A DNA stretch of 64,000 nucleotides from Aureimonas ureilytica DSM 18598 = NBRC 106430 (GCF_000382705.1 NZ_ARQE01000001.1:41547-105546); one strand, 5' to 3'. Positions 26,199 to 35,162 are shown, counted from the stretch's first letter. A program made the numbers and translations. The notes: generated by a model from the sequence alone, not told the origin.

Positions 26199-26713
26199 GC
26201 CTTCTCGTCACCGCCGCCGGAGAGAAGACCGACGAGTTCACCCCTGTCGAGGACATTGCCGATCTGTCCTTGAGCGAGGGCGCGGTTCTCGTGCCGCTCA
26301 CCGTCATCGATCAGGCCATTGCCGACCGGCGCAACGCGCCCTTGGGTCTGGCGGTCGCCGGCGACGCGCCGGTCTGCGCCGTCGAGCCCTATTTCGGGCA
26401 GGTGGAGCTGATCTCGGTTCGCTTTCCGTCCTTCTCGGACGGGCGCGGCTTCTCGCTCGCCAAGCGCCTGCGCCGCGCGGGCTTTTCCGGTACGCTGCGC
26501 GCCAGCGGCCCCCTCATCGCGGACCAGTTCGCCGAGGCGCTCGCCTGCGGCTTCGATGAGGTCTGGCTGCCCGACCAGATGGCCGAGCGCCAGCCTGTTG
26601 ATCAATGGATGAAGGCCAAGGACATCGTCCGCGACCATTACCAGACGGGCTATGGCGAGGATCAGAGCATCCTGCAGAAGCGCCTCGCCGCCCGCGCGGG
26701 AGAGGCCGCATGA
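26195..26713 (+). CDS. DUF934 protein of the sulfate assimilation operon
   Basis: A 172-residue soluble protein with the DUF934 features VEPYFGQVELISVRFPSFSDGRGFSLAKRLR and GFDEVWLPDQ. The family is found almost only between sulfite reductase and CysH genes in proteobacteria, and it overlaps both here by 4 bp (ATGA at each junction), so all three are translationally coupled. Its biochemical role is not established; a link to electron supply or assembly of sulfite reductase is inferred from context. Confidence 0.9.
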   Translation: MSLLVTAAGEKTDEFTPVEDIADLSLSEGAVLVPLTVIDQAIADRRNAPLGLAVAGDAPVCAVEPYFGQVELISVRFPSFSDGRGFSLAKRLRRAGFSGTLRASGPLIADQFAEALACGFDEVWLPDQMAERQPVDQWMKAKDIVRDHYQTGYGEDQSILQKRLAARAGEAA

Positions 26714-27489
26714 GCGCCGAGCTCGCGCAGGAGCTGAACGACAGCTTCGCGGGCCTTAAGCCCAATGAGCGCCTGCGCCTTCTGACGGAGCGCCTGCCCG
26801 GCCGCATCGTCTTCACGACCTCGCTCGGCATCGAGGACCAGATGCTGACCCATCTGATCTTCCGAGAGAAGCTGGCGATCGACGTCGTGACGCTCGACAC
26901 CGGCCGCCTGTTTCCCGAGACCTACCAACTCTGGCAGCAGACGGAAGAGACCTATGGCCGGCGCATCAAGGCGAAATATCCGCAGGCCGAAGCGCTCGAA
27001 GAGCTGATCGGCGATCAGGGCATCAACGGCTTCTATTTCGCGCCCGAAATGCGCAAGGCCTGCTGCGGCGTGCGCAAGGTGGAGCCGCTCGGCCGCGCTC
27101 TGTCGGGCGCGTCGGGCTGGATCACGGGCCTGCGCCGCGACCAGTCGGCCAATCGCGAGCGGCTCGACTTCGTGTCCTTCGACGGCGCGCGCGGCCTCAT
27201 CAAGGCCAACCCGCTCTTCGACTGGACGCGCGAGGAAATCCGCGTCTTCACGGTCGACCACGCCGTGCCGGTGAACCCGCTGCACGATCAGGGCTTTCTC
27301 TCCATCGGCTGCGCCCCCTGCACCCGCGCCATCCGCCCCGGCGAGGTCGAGCGGGCGGGCCGCTGGTGGTGGGAAGAGGAAACCAAGCGCGAATGCGGCC
27401 TGCATGTGGACGAGGCCGGCCTGCCCGTGCGCGCGGAAGACGGCCGCCCCGCCCCCGGCGACAGCGCCTTCGAGACGATTCCCTCCTGA
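26710..27489 (+). CDS. cysH: Adenylyl-sulfate (APS) reductase, CysH type
   Basis: Thioredoxin-dependent reductase of 259 residues that converts APS to sulfite. The [4Fe-4S] ligands C118 C119 (KACCGVRK) and C201-x2-C204 (GCAPCTR) mark it as an APS-using enzyme and not a cluster-free PAPS reductase. The catalytic Cys is C229 in ECGLH, and the PP-loop-like segment FTTSLGIEDQ binds the nucleotide. This agrees with the absence of an APS kinase (CysC) in the operon. The start ATG overlaps the DUF934 stop. A 14-bp tandem repeat begins at its stop codon and runs into the gap before cysD. Confidence 0.94.
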   Translation: MSAELAQELNDSFAGLKPNERLRLLTERLPGRIVFTTSLGIEDQMLTHLIFREKLAIDVVTLDTGRLFPETYQLWQQTEETYGRRIKAKYPQAEALEELIGDQGINGFYFAPEMRKACCGVRKVEPLGRALSGASGWITGLRRDQSANRERLDFVSFDGARGLIKANPLFDWTREEIRVFTVDHAVPVNPLHDQGFLSIGCAPCTRAIRPGEVERAGRWWWEEETKRECGLHVDEAGLPVRAEDGRPAPGDSAFETIPS

Positions 27490-27541
27490 TCGGCCCGTTC
27501 TGATCGGCTGCTTCTGACTGGCCCTGCCTGACTGGACTGCG
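27486..27541. repeat. Four 14-bp degenerate tandem repeats after cysH
   Basis: Four contiguous 14-bp units start at 27486, 27500, 27514 and 27528, each beginning CTGAYYGG (CTGATCGG twice, then CTGACTGG twice). The first unit contains the cysH stop codon. The array fills half of the 111-bp gap to cysD, the only sizeable gap within the sulfate operon. It looks like slipped-strand duplication; a regulatory role is untested. Confidence 0.75.
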
Positions 27542-27600
27542 CCGACTTATTCCCCTTCTCAGCCGCGCCCGCGCCTGCCGGGCGTCAAAGGTCCCCTGCC

Positions 27601-28503
27601 ATGAAGCACATGACCCATCTCCAGAGCCTCGAGGCGGAGTCGATCTACATCATCCGCGAAGTGGCGGCGACGGCCGAGAACCCGGTGATGCTCTTCTCCA
27701 TCGGCAAGGATTCGATGGTCATGCTGCATCTGGCGCGCAAGGCCTTCGCGCCGGGCAAGCTGCCCTTCCCGCTGCTCCATGTCGACACGACCTGGAAGTT
27801 CCGCGAGATGATCGAGTTTCGCGACCGCATCGCGCGCGAATGGGATCTCGACCTCCTCGTTCACACGAACGAGGAGGGCCTGAAGGCCGGCATCAACCCG
27901 TTCGATTCCGGCTCGCGCCTCCACACGGACGTGATGAAGACGGAAGGGCTGAAGCAGGCGCTCGGCAAGTACAAGTTCGACGCGGCCTTCGGCGGCGCGC
28001 GGCGCGACGAGGAGAAGAGCCGCGCCAAGGAGCGCGTCTTCTCGCTGCGCTCGGCCGAGCATCGCTGGGAGCCCAAGAACCAGCGCCCCGAGCCCTGGCA
28101 CCTCTTCAACACCCGTAAGCGCCAGGGCGAAAGTTTTCGCGTGTTTCCCTTGTCCAATTGGACCGAGGCCGACGTGTGGGACTATATCGCGCTGGAAGAC
28201 ATTCCCGTCGTGCCGCTCTACTTCGCCAAGCACCGCCCCGTGGTCTCGCGCGACGGCACGCTGATCATGCGCGACGACGAGCGCATGAAGCTCGCCGAGG
28301 GTGAGGCGACATCGGACGAGCTGGTCCGCTTCCGCACGCTCGGCTGCTATCCGCTGACGGGCGCGGTGCGCTCCACCGCCACGACGCTGCCCGAGATCAT
28401 CGCCGAGATGCGCGCCTCCCGCTCCTCCGAGCGCGAGGGCCGGGTGATCGACCGCGACGGCGGCGCCTCCATGGAAGAAAAGAAGCAGGAAGGGTATTTC
28501 TGA
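27601..28503 (+). CDS. cysD: Sulfate adenylyltransferase subunit 2
   Basis: Catalytic subunit (300 residues) of the heterodimeric ATP sulfurylase, making APS from sulfate and ATP. The PP-loop is seen as [13 protein letters not shown], followed by [14 protein letters not shown], the [14 protein letters not shown] active-site segment and the C-terminal GRVIDRD. Length is typical. ATG at 27601 or the second Met codon at 27610 may be used. The stop overlaps the cysN start by one base (TGATG), so the two subunits are translationally coupled. Confidence 0.96.
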   Translation: MKHMTHLQSLEAESIYIIREVAATAENPVMLFSIGKDSMVMLHLARKAFAPGKLPFPLLHVDTTWKFREMIEFRDRIAREWDLDLLVHTNEEGLKAGINPFDSGSRLHTDVMKTEGLKQALGKYKFDAAFGGARRDEEKSRAKERVFSLRSAEHRWEPKNQRPEPWHLFNTRKRQGESFRVFPLSNWTEADVWDYIALEDIPVVPLYFAKHRPVVSRDGTLIMRDDERMKLAEGEATSDELVRFRTLGCYPLTGAVRSTATTLPEIIAEMRASRSSEREGRVIDRDGGASMEEKKQEGYF

Positions 28504-30275
28504 TGTCCGCGGCACGCCCTTCCTCCGCAGAAGCCGACGCAGCCCTCGACAGCGCCACCAACCGCGCGGCGCTGGCCGAGGACCAGACCTTCGCCGGTCC
28601 GGCCCCGGACGACGCGCCGCTCGATGCCTCGCTTGACCCCGCGAAGGCCGCCGACCTGCGCGCGCAAGCCGCTGCCGTGGCCGCCGCCGGCGCCAAGGCC
28701 TCGCTCCTGCGCTTCATCACCTGCGGCTCGGTGGACGACGGCAAGTCCACGCTGATCGGCCGGCTTCTCTTCGACACCAATTCCGTCTTCGACGACCAGA
28801 TGGAAGCGCTTCAGCGCGACTCCAAGAAGTTCGGCACGACGGGCAGCGATCTCGACTTCGCGCTTCTGGTGGACGGGCTCTCGGCCGAGCGCGAGCAGGG
28901 CATCACGATCGACGTCGCCTATCGCTACTTCAACACGAAGAAGCGCGCCTTCATCATCGCCGACACGCCGGGGCACGAGCAGTACACCCGCAACATGGCG
29001 ACCGGCGCGAGCCAGGCCGAACTCGCCATCATCCTCGTGGACGCGCGCAAGGGCATCCTGGCCCAGACGCGGCGGCACTCCTTCATCACCTCCATGGTCG
29101 GCATCAAGTCCGTCATCGTGGCGGTGAACAAGATGGACCTCGTGGAGTTCAGCGAGAGCGTCTTCAACGAGATCGTCGCGGGCTACAAGGCGCTGCTCCC
29201 CCATCTCGGCTTCACGGATGTGCGCTACATCCCGCTCTCGGCCAAGAACGGCGACAATCTCGCCGAGCGCTCCGCCCACACGCCCTGGTACAAGGGACCG
29301 ACGCTCTTGGAGACGCTGGAAGAGGTGGAGCCGCAGACCTTTGCGGCCGGCTCGCCGCATTTCCGCCTGCCGGTGCAATGGGTGAACCGCCCCAATCTCG
29401 ACTTCCGCGGCTTCTGCGGAACGGCGGCGGGCGGGCGCATTTCGCAGGGCGACGCGGTTCTCTCCCTGCCGAGCCGACAGCGCTCCACCGTCAAGGCCGT
29501 CTACGGGCCGAACGGGCAGGTGGAGAGCGCCGAGGACGGCGAGGCGATCACGCTGACGCTGAACGACGAGATCGACGCTTCGCGCGGCGACGTGCTCGTC
29601 AAGGTCGGCGATCCGATCGCCGCGCATCGCACCCTCCAGGCCGAAATCCTCTGGATGGTGGATCGCCCGCTCATCGCCGGCGGGCGCTTCGTCGCCAAGC
29701 TTTCCAGCGCGCAGACGCCCGTCAACGTGCGCTCGCTGGACGAGGCGGTGGACATCCATTCCTACCAGCCGCGCTCGGCCAACGCCCTTCTCATGAACGA
29801 GATCGGCCGCGTCACGCTGCAATTCGACAAGCCGCCGGTGGCGACGCTCTATTCGGAAAGCCGCGAGCTGGGCGCCTTCATCCTGATCGACCCGCTCACC
29901 AACGAGACGGTGGCGCTCGGCATCGTGACCGGCCTGCCGCGCGTCGAGGACGCGCCCGGCACGGCGGCGCGCTCGGCGCAGGCCGCGAGTCCCGCCGCGC
30001 CCCGCTCGCAGTTCGAGCGTGTGAGAGCCGAATGGCTCGGTCCGGCGCTCGCCGCCGATCCCGCGCGCGCGCGCGGCGTCACGATCTTCCGCGCGGCGGC
30101 GGCCGTCGCCATCGGCCTCTTCGCGCTGATCCTCGGCCTCGCGCTCTGGAAGGCGGTGCTGCTGGGCGCGCTCGATTTCGCGCTGCGTCCGCTCCTGCGC
30201 CGGCTCATGGTGCCGGCCGAGACCGAGGCGGCGCCGGCCGATCCGACCACGGTCCGCGACGGCGAGGGCATCTGA
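28503..30275 (+). CDS. cysN: Sulfate adenylyltransferase subunit 1 with C-terminal membrane helix
   Basis: GTPase subunit of ATP sulfurylase, 590 residues. The GTPase core has G1 GSVDDGKS (75-82), DTPGHEQY, NKMD and SAKNGDN, followed by two beta-barrel domains ending near residue 490 (LGIVTGLPRV). Two features are odd. A ~65-residue Ala/Asp-rich N-terminal extension precedes the core. After the core, where CysNC fusions carry APS kinase, there is a linker and one hydrophobic helix (about 531-549, AVAIGLFALILGLALW) plus a basic amphipathic stretch. No APS kinase motif is present, which fits an APS-reductase pathway. The protein may therefore be anchored to the inner membrane. Its stop overlaps the next small membrane-protein gene (TGATG). 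Confidence 0.92.
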   Translation: MSAARPSSAEADAALDSATNRAALAEDQTFAGPAPDDAPLDASLDPAKAADLRAQAAAVAAAGAKASLLRFITCGSVDDGKSTLIGRLLFDTNSVFDDQMEALQRDSKKFGTTGSDLDFALLVDGLSAEREQGITIDVAYRYFNTKKRAFIIADTPGHEQYTRNMATGASQAELAIILVDARKGILAQTRRHSFITSMVGIKSVIVAVNKMDLVEFSESVFNEIVAGYKALLPHLGFTDVRYIPLSAKNGDNLAERSAHTPWYKGPTLLETLEEVEPQTFAAGSPHFRLPVQWVNRPNLDFRGFCGTAAGGRISQGDAVLSLPSRQRSTVKAVYGPNGQVESAEDGEAITLTLNDEIDASRGDVLVKVGDPIAAHRTLQAEILWMVDRPLIAGGRFVAKLSSAQTPVNVRSLDEAVDIHSYQPRSANALLMNEIGRVTLQFDKPPVATLYSESRELGAFILIDPLTNETVALGIVTGLPRVEDAPGTAARSAQAASPAAPRSQFERVRAEWLGPALAADPARARGVTIFRAAAAVAIGLFALILGLALWKAVLLGALDFALRPLLRRLMVPAETEAAPADPTTVRDGEGI

Positions 30276-30454
30276 TGCGCGGCGCCTCTTCCATGTGCGA
30301 AAGCGAGGGCGCGCTCGGCCGCGAGGCCCTCGCCGATCACGCCCGCACCGCGCGCGTCGCCGCCTGGCGCCGCCCGCGCCCGGTTCTGGACGCGGCGCTC
30401 CTCGCCGCCTCGCTGCTTCTCTGCACGGCGCTGGTGTTCGGCCCGCTGGTCTGA
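30275..30454 (+). CDS. Small single-pass membrane protein coupled to cysN
   Basis: A 59-residue open frame whose ATG overlaps the cysN stop codon by one base (TGATG), the same coupling used between cysD and cysN. The N-terminal ~35 residues are charged (Arg/Glu/Asp), then one clear transmembrane helix, VLDAALLAASLLLCTALVFG, ends the protein. No family was recognised. The position and the membrane helix at the end of CysN suggest the two proteins may pair in the membrane; this is inference. It could also be a decayed remnant of a longer gene. Confidence 0.6.
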   Translation: MRGASSMCESEGALGREALADHARTARVAAWRRPRPVLDAALLAASLLLCTALVFGPLV

Positions 30455-30467
30455 GGCTTGGGTTCGG

Positions 30468-30932
30468 TTACAGGCCGAGTTCGCTCAAACCCGGATGATC
30501 GTCCGGCCGGCGGCCGAGCGGCCAATGGAACTTGCGCTCCTCCGGCCTGATCCGCACGTCGTTGATCGAGGCGTGGCGGCGCGCCATGAGGCCGGCCGCG
30601 TCGAACTCCCAGTTCTCGTTGCCGTGCGAGCGGAACCACTGGTCGCTGTCATCGCGCCATTCGTAGACGAAGCGCACGGCAATGCGCGCGCCCGCATGGG
30701 CCCAGACTTCCTTGATCAGCCGGTAGTCCAGCTCGCGATGCCATTTGCGGGTGAGAAAGGCGACGATCTCCTCGCGGCCCGTCAGGAACTCGGCGCGGTT
30801 TCGCCATTGGCTTTCAATCGTATAGGCCAGCGACACGCGCTCGGGGTCGCGGCTGTTCCAGGCGTCCTCGGCCATACGGGCCTTCTGGACGGCGGCGGCA
30901 AAGTCGAAGGGCGGCAGCGGCGGACGGGACAT
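30468..30932 (-). CDS. DUF1348 / NTF2-like family protein
   Basis: A 154-residue protein matching the DUF1348 family: [38 protein letters not shown], and a C-terminal [15 protein letters not shown]. The family has an NTF2-like cone fold and occurs singly in many proteobacteria; its function is not known to me. It ends 13 bp from the convergent stop of the small cysN-linked gene. A weak AAGG ribosome site lies 11 bp upstream of the start. Confidence 0.85.
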   Translation of the reverse strand: MSRPPLPPFDFAAAVQKARMAEDAWNSRDPERVSLAYTIESQWRNRAEFLTGREEIVAFLTRKWHRELDYRLIKEVWAHAGARIAVRFVYEWRDDSDQWFRSHGNENWEFDAAGLMARRHASINDVRIRPEERKFHWPLGRRPDDHPGLSELGL

Positions 30933-30983
30933 GGGGCGCGAACCTTTCCGAATGGATCGGCCACGGCTCGGCCGATGGGTGAT

Positions 30984-31017
30984 ACGAGAAGGGCCGGCGG
31001 GACCGGCCCCGTCTCGT
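30984..31017 (-). terminator. Hairpin ending the prdX–Trm112 operon
   Basis: An interrupted inverted repeat (outer arms ACGAGA 30984-30989 and TCTCGT 31012-31017; inner GGCCGG/CCGGCC) directly abuts the Trm112 stop codon on the minus strand. No T-run follows, so it is only a probable transcript-end structure. Confidence 0.5.
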
Positions 31018-31212
31018 TCAGTCGAGTTCGCGCGCTTCGGACGGCAGCATGATCGGAATGCCGTTGCGGATCGGATAGGCGAGCCGGGCGGCGCGGGAGA
31101 CCAGCTCGTTGCGCTCGGAATCGTAGCTGAGGCCCGTCTTGGTGAGCGGGCAGACCAGAAGCTCCAAGAGCTTGGGGTCGGGCCGGCCCTTGCGCTCCGC
31201 GTCGTCGACCAT
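31018..31212 (-). CDS. Trm112 family protein (YcaR-like)
   Basis: A 64-residue protein with the Trm112/UPF0434 signature [17 protein letters not shown] and [19 protein letters not shown]. Such proteins act as small activating or stabilising partners of methyltransferases in eukaryotes; the bacterial role is less clear. Only one Cys of the zinc-binding set is visible, as usual for proteobacterial members. GGAG lies 7 bp upstream of the ATG at 31212. It is the last gene of a four-gene minus-strand cluster. Confidence 0.9.
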   Translation of the reverse strand: MVDDAERKGRPDPKLLELLVCPLTKTGLSYDSERNELVSRAARLAYPIRNGIPIMLPSEARELD

Positions 31213-31344
31213 GCTTATCTCCTCGTGGACGGCCGCGCGCCAGGCATCCTCGCCCCGCGCCGGCCGGCCTCTGTCTTCAAAGTCGGTATCCGATAGCGTC
31301 CGGCTCCGCCGGTGCCAAGGGACCGACGGGCCGACATCGAAGGC

Positions 31345-32025
31345 CTATTGCAGGATCTGCCCGCCGCCGTCCTCGCTGCCCTCGCGGGCCAGCGCGATCT
31401 CGGTGATCGCCACCAGCGTTTCGGCGCGGGTGCGCAGGTCCGGCGCTTCCAGAAGCGCCTGCTTTTCCGCCGCGCCATAGGGGGACATCATCGACAGCGC
31501 GTTGACCAGCGTCTCGTTGGAGGCTTTGGACACGCTGTCCCAATCGGCTTCCAGCTGGTTGGCCTGGAGATAGGCGCGGAAGCTCTTCAGAAGCGCGTCG
31601 CGATCCACCTCCTCCTCGCCCCCGCCGGACGAGAGATCGCCCGCGAACGGCGTGACGCGGCACAGGCGGAAGGGCTCGTCGCTCTCCAGTTCCTCCGACA
31701 CGCGAAAGCGCGCGATGCCCTGGAGATTGACGAGATAGCGCCCGTCGCCGGTCTCGGTCAGCGAGGTGATGCGCCCCAGGCACCCGACGGCGCAGAGTTC
31801 GGGCTCGCCGTCCGGCCGCATGGCGCCGTCGAGGCGCGGCTGGATCATGCCGAGCACCCGCTCGCCCGACATGGCGCTGTCGATCAGCGCGATGTAGCGC
31901 GGCTCGAAAATATTGAGCGGCATCTGCCCGCCCGGCAGAAGCAGCGCGCCGGTGAGGGGAAACACCGCCACCGTTTCCGGCAGATCGGCTTCCGAGCGAT
32001 AGGTGACGTTGCCGGCTTGCACCAA
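31345..32025 (-). CDS. LON peptidase N-terminal (substrate-binding) domain protein
   Basis: A 226-residue stand-alone Lon-N domain protein: VAVFPLTGALLLPGGQMPLNIFEPRYIAL opens the domain, followed by CLGRITSLTETGDGRYLVNLQG and a helical C-terminus. It has no ATPase or protease domain. Its start codon is GTG at 32025 with GGAGAA 9 bp upstream. It follows the CnoX-like thioredoxin gene (84-bp gap), a frequent association in alphaproteobacteria that hints at a shared protein-quality-control role. Confidence 0.92.
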   Translation of the reverse strand: MVQAGNVTYRSEADLPETVAVFPLTGALLLPGGQMPLNIFEPRYIALIDSAMSGERVLGMIQPRLDGAMRPDGEPELCAVGCLGRITSLTETGDGRYLVNLQGIARFRVSEELESDEPFRLCRVTPFAGDLSSGGGEEEVDRDALLKSFRAYLQANQLEADWDSVSKASNETLVNALSMMSPYGAAEKQALLEAPDLRTRAETLVAITEIALAREGSEDGGGQILQ

Positions 32026-32109
32026 TGCATTTCTCCGATTGAACGCCTGGAATTGGCGCGCCGCGTCCCGAACTCAAGAGCCCGAACCGGATGCGGCGCG
32101 CGACAAATC

Positions 32110-33096
32110 CTACCGGAACAGGAGCGAGGACAGGCGGCGGCGCCCTTCCTTCGTGGCGGGGTCCATCGGACCCCAGGCGTCGAAGAATTCGACGAGCTTG
32201 CGGCGCGCGCCATCGTCCGCGAAGGTCCGGTCGCGCTTGACGATCTCCAGGAGATGGCCGGCCGCCACGTCCCGCTCGCCCTTGGCCTGCGCGATCAGGG
32301 CGAGGTCGAAGCGCGCCTGATGGTCGTCCGGATTGCCCTCGAGCCGCGCCTGAAGCTCGGCCTGATCGCCGAGACCCGCCAGTTCCTCGGCGAGCTTCAG
32401 CTTGGTCTTCACCGAGGCGAAGGCCGGGTCGTTCAGCACTTCGGGCGGCATCTGGTCGATCACCGCCTGCGCCCGGTCGGCGTGCCCCGCCGCGAGGAAG
32501 CATTCGGCAAGACCCGCGCCGGCCTTGGCGTTCTCGGGGTCGTGCTGGAGCACGGCGGAGTAGAGCTGCGCGGCGCCCGCCGCATCGCCCGCCGCCAGGA
32601 ACTCGGCGGCCTGCGCGATCGCCTCGTCCATCGGGTCGCCGCCCGCCTCGCCGCCGCCCATCTTCACAAGCCGGTCCACGAAGGCCTTCACCTCGCTCTC
32701 GGGCAAGGCGCCCATGAACCCGTCCACCGGCTGGCCGTTGACGAAGGCGAAGACGGCCGGAATCGACTGGACGCCGAGCTGGCCGGCGATCGAGGGGTGA
32801 TCGTCGATATTCATCTTCACGAGCTTCACCCGGCCGCCCGCCGCGCGCACGACGCGCTCGATCACGGGGGTGAGCTGCTTGCAGGGGCCGCACCAGGGCG
32901 CCCAGAAATCCACGAGAACCGGCTGGTTGCGCGATTCGCGGATGACGTCGGCCGAGAAGGCCGCCGTGGTCGTGTCCTTGACGAGATCGCCCCCGGCCTC
33001 ACCGCCCGGGGCGGGCGCTGCGCCCGCCGGGCCACGGGGCGAAACGCTCTGCCGGCCGAAGCCCGTAAGGCCGGACGCGTAGGGATTGTCGCTCAT
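32110..33096 (-). CDS. CnoX/YbbN-like thioredoxin-TPR co-chaperone
   Basis: A 328-residue protein with an N-terminal thioredoxin domain (about 38-145) and a helical tetratricopeptide tail. The active site is WCGPC, so unlike E. coli CnoX, whose motif is SxxC, this member keeps a redox-active thioredoxin dithiol. Family members form mixed disulfides with oxidised proteins and hand them to GroEL/DnaK. The start overlaps the stop of prdX by 4 bp (33093-33096), and a Lon-N protein gene follows. Confidence 0.9.
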   Translation of the reverse strand: MSDNPYASGLTGFGRQSVSPRGPAGAAPAPGGEAGGDLVKDTTTAAFSADVIRESRNQPVLVDFWAPWCGPCKQLTPVIERVVRAAGGRVKLVKMNIDDHPSIAGQLGVQSIPAVFAFVNGQPVDGFMGALPESEVKAFVDRLVKMGGGEAGGDPMDEAIAQAAEFLAAGDAAGAAQLYSAVLQHDPENAKAGAGLAECFLAAGHADRAQAVIDQMPPEVLNDPAFASVKTKLKLAEELAGLGDQAELQARLEGNPDDHQARFDLALIAQAKGERDVAAGHLLEIVKRDRTFADDGARRKLVEFFDAWGPMDPATKEGRRRLSSLLFR

Positions 33097-33689
33097 GGGG
33101 TCTGTCCGCTCGCAAGTTCGGCCGCGTCCGCTTCCAGCCGCACGACCAGGGGGTCGTGCGAGACGGCGGCGAACAGGGCCAGGAGATGATCCCGCGCGAT
33201 CGATGTCGTTCCGCGGTTCGTCAGGGGATGGCAGTTGATGATATCGTGCCCGAGGAGCCGCTCATCAAGAACGAGCGTCACCACGCCGTCCGCATCGTTG
33301 ACGACGCCGAAGGCAGTGACGGAGCCGGGCTCGACGCCGAGCCGCTCGCGCATCTGCTCGGGCGAGCCGAAGGACAGGCGTCCCTGCGCGCCGATGCGCG
33401 TGTGCAGCGTCTTCAGATCGATCGGCGTGTCCTCCTCGGCCACGACCAGAAAGAGCCGGCTCTTCTTGTCCTTCAGGAAGAGGTTCTTGGTGTGCGCGCC
33501 TGGGATCGCGCCGCGCAGCTCCTGCGATTGGCCGACCGTGAAGACCGGCTCATGGGCGAGCGTGCGCGTCGGCAGGCCGAGGGCGGCGAAGCGCTCGGCG
33601 AGATCGGGCGCGAGCGTGCGCAGGACCGCGTCCGTGCCCGGCGCTCCCCAGCCGTCCCGATTCGCCTCGCCTTGCGTCCCATCGACCAT
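33093..33689 (-). CDS. Prolyl-tRNA editing (ProX/PrdX, YbaK-type) protein
   Basis: A 198-residue trans-editing deacylase that clears Ala-tRNA(Pro). Motifs AHTKNLFLKDKKSRLFLVV, DLKTLHTRIGAQGRLSF and the C-terminal GHDIINCHPLTNRGTTSI match the PrdX/ProXp-ala group. The start ATG at 33689 has GGGAGAG 6 bp upstream. It opens a minus-strand operon with the CnoX-like gene (4-bp overlap), the Lon-N protein and Trm112. Confidence 0.92.
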   Translation of the reverse strand: MVDGTQGEANRDGWGAPGTDAVLRTLAPDLAERFAALGLPTRTLAHEPVFTVGQSQELRGAIPGAHTKNLFLKDKKSRLFLVVAEEDTPIDLKTLHTRIGAQGRLSFGSPEQMRERLGVEPGSVTAFGVVNDADGVVTLVLDERLLGHDIINCHPLTNRGTTSIARDHLLALFAAVSHDPLVVRLEADAAELASGQTP

Positions 33690-34008
33690 GAATGCTCTCC
33701 CGGCGCTCGGATACCCAAGCCCGGTCGTGCCATCGCCACCGACGCGCCGTCAAGCGCCGCGCGGCTCCAGGCCGGGCCCGGCGCACCGCCGCGAAGCCCG
33801 GCGGGAGCGGGCGAGAGCGGCGAGTCGCGCCCTCCATTCACAGCCCGCCGCCGGGCAAGGCGCGAAGGGGTTGCGCAAGCCCCTGTTTCCAAACGCCTTT
33901 TCCCGCTTTGCGACGCTTCTGCATTTTTCCTATTGCAAAGCACCGAGCCATCGTCCATAAGCCGCTCATCCGCAGCGGACATCAGCGCCGGGGCGGAAAC
34001 GAGAGCGG
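33690..34008. other. Intergenic region before tRNA-Gly
   Basis: No gene is seen in these 319 bp. A plausible tRNA promoter is TTGCAA (33933-33938), 17 bp, CATAAG (33956-33961), 47 bp before tRNA-Gly. Open frames that run through the tRNA are not coding. Confidence 0.45.
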
Positions 34009-34083
34009 GCGGGCGTAGCTCAGGGGTAGAGCACAACCTTGCCAAGGTTGGGGTCGTGGGTTCGAATCCCATCGCCCGCTCCA
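34009..34083 (+). tRNA. tRNA-Gly (anticodon GCC)
   Basis: A complete cloverleaf of 75 nt with encoded CCA. The acceptor stem GCGGGCG (34009-34015) pairs with CGCCCGC (34073-34079), the discriminator is T, and CCA is at 34081-34083. The D-arm GCTC..GAGC, anticodon stem CAACC/GGTTG with loop TTGCCAA and T-arm GTGGG-TTCGAAT-CCCAT are all regular. The anticodon GCC is at 34041-34043. Confidence 0.97.
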
Positions 34084-34201
34084 GTTTTCCTTCACATCAT
34101 CGATCATCGGTTTCGACGTGGCAGGCTTTCTGCATCTGCGCTCGCGTGGGTCGTTTCCCTGAAATCTCGCAGCGGCGACGCAATGTCGTCGCGCGCGATC
34201 G

Positions 34202-35149
34202 TCACGCCTGCGCTTTGCCCACGGGCGGGCAGAGGGTCCGCAGGCTCGTCGCGTCCGGCAGCTCGGCCGCCAGCGTATCCAGCGCGAGGCGCACGCGGGG
34301 CGCAAGAGGCACCGTCTGCGGCCAAAGCGCGTGGCAGTCGAAGACCGTCGAGGGCTCCTCGTCCAGAACGAGAACGAGACGCCCGGCCGCCACGTCGTCC
34401 CGGATCAGCCAGCAGGGCAGCCAGGCGAGCCCATAGCCCGCGACGGCCGCGTCGCGGATCGCGCCGAGATCGTCGAAGCGCAGGCGGCTCGGCGGCGTCA
34501 GCGTCAGCGCCGGGCCGGCCTCTTGCGGAAACTGCCAGGACAGGACGCGCCCCGCCCGGCCATAGAGAATGGCGCGGTGCCGCTCCAGATCCGCCGGCGT
34601 CCCGGGCCGGCCTGCGGCGTCGAGATAGGCGGGCGCGGCACAGACCCGCATGTGCTGATGGGCGATGCGCCGCGCCATCAGGCCGGGCCAGCTCTGCAAC
34701 GGCCCGTTGCGCACCACGAGGTCGAACCCGTCCTCCACCACATCCACCAGCCGGTCGCTGAAGGCGAGATCGAGCTCCAGCTTGGGATGCGCCTCGGCCA
34801 TGCGGATCAGGAGCGGCGCGACGCAGACGCGGCCGAAGAGGACCGGCATGGACACGCGCAGCCGGCCCGCCACCTCCCGCCGCCCCGATTCCAGAAGCGC
34901 CCGGCCCGCCTGCATCTCGCCGAGCGCCCGCCGGCCATGGTCGAGAAAAAGCTGCCCGTCCTCGGTCAGCGTCAGGGAGCGCGTCGTGCGGTGAAAGAGC
35001 CGCACGCCCAGCCGCGCCTCGAGCCGGCCGACGGATTTGGCAACCGCCGAGCGCGACAGGTTGAGCCGCTGCGCGGCCGCCGCGAAGCCGCCCGCATCCA
35101 CGGACGCGACAAAGGCGGGAAGGTCCGCGAGAAGATCGGTTTCCGCCAT
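34202..35149 (-). CDS. LysR family transcriptional regulator
   Basis: A 315-residue LysR regulator of the AaeR/DsdC-like 'LysR family with two-lobed effector domain' type. The N-terminal winged helix-turn-helix is ADLPAFVASVDAGGFAAAAQRL plus LSRSAVAKSVGRLEARLG, followed by the linker helix and the effector-binding domain from about residue 95 (VAGRLRVSMPVLFG). It is divergent from the MDR oxidoreductase gene at 35255, so that gene is its probable target. A CATAC-N6-GTATG repeat at 35163-35178 lies between them. Confidence 0.92.
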   Translation of the reverse strand: MAETDLLADLPAFVASVDAGGFAAAAQRLNLSRSAVAKSVGRLEARLGVRLFHRTTRSLTLTEDGQLFLDHGRRALGEMQAGRALLESGRREVAGRLRVSMPVLFGRVCVAPLLIRMAEAHPKLELDLAFSDRLVDVVEDGFDLVVRNGPLQSWPGLMARRIAHQHMRVCAAPAYLDAAGRPGTPADLERHRAILYGRAGRVLSWQFPQEAGPALTLTPPSRLRFDDLGAIRDAAVAGYGLAWLPCWLIRDDVAAGRLVLVLDEEPSTVFDCHALWPQTVPLAPRVRLALDTLAAELPDATSLRTLCPPVGKAQA

Positions 35150-35162
35150 GTGATTGTCGCCC

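Noticed and set aside
33982..34305. Open frame across tRNA-Gly with a peptide like those mis-annotated over tRNAs
   Set aside because: The translation is an artefact of the tRNA sequence.
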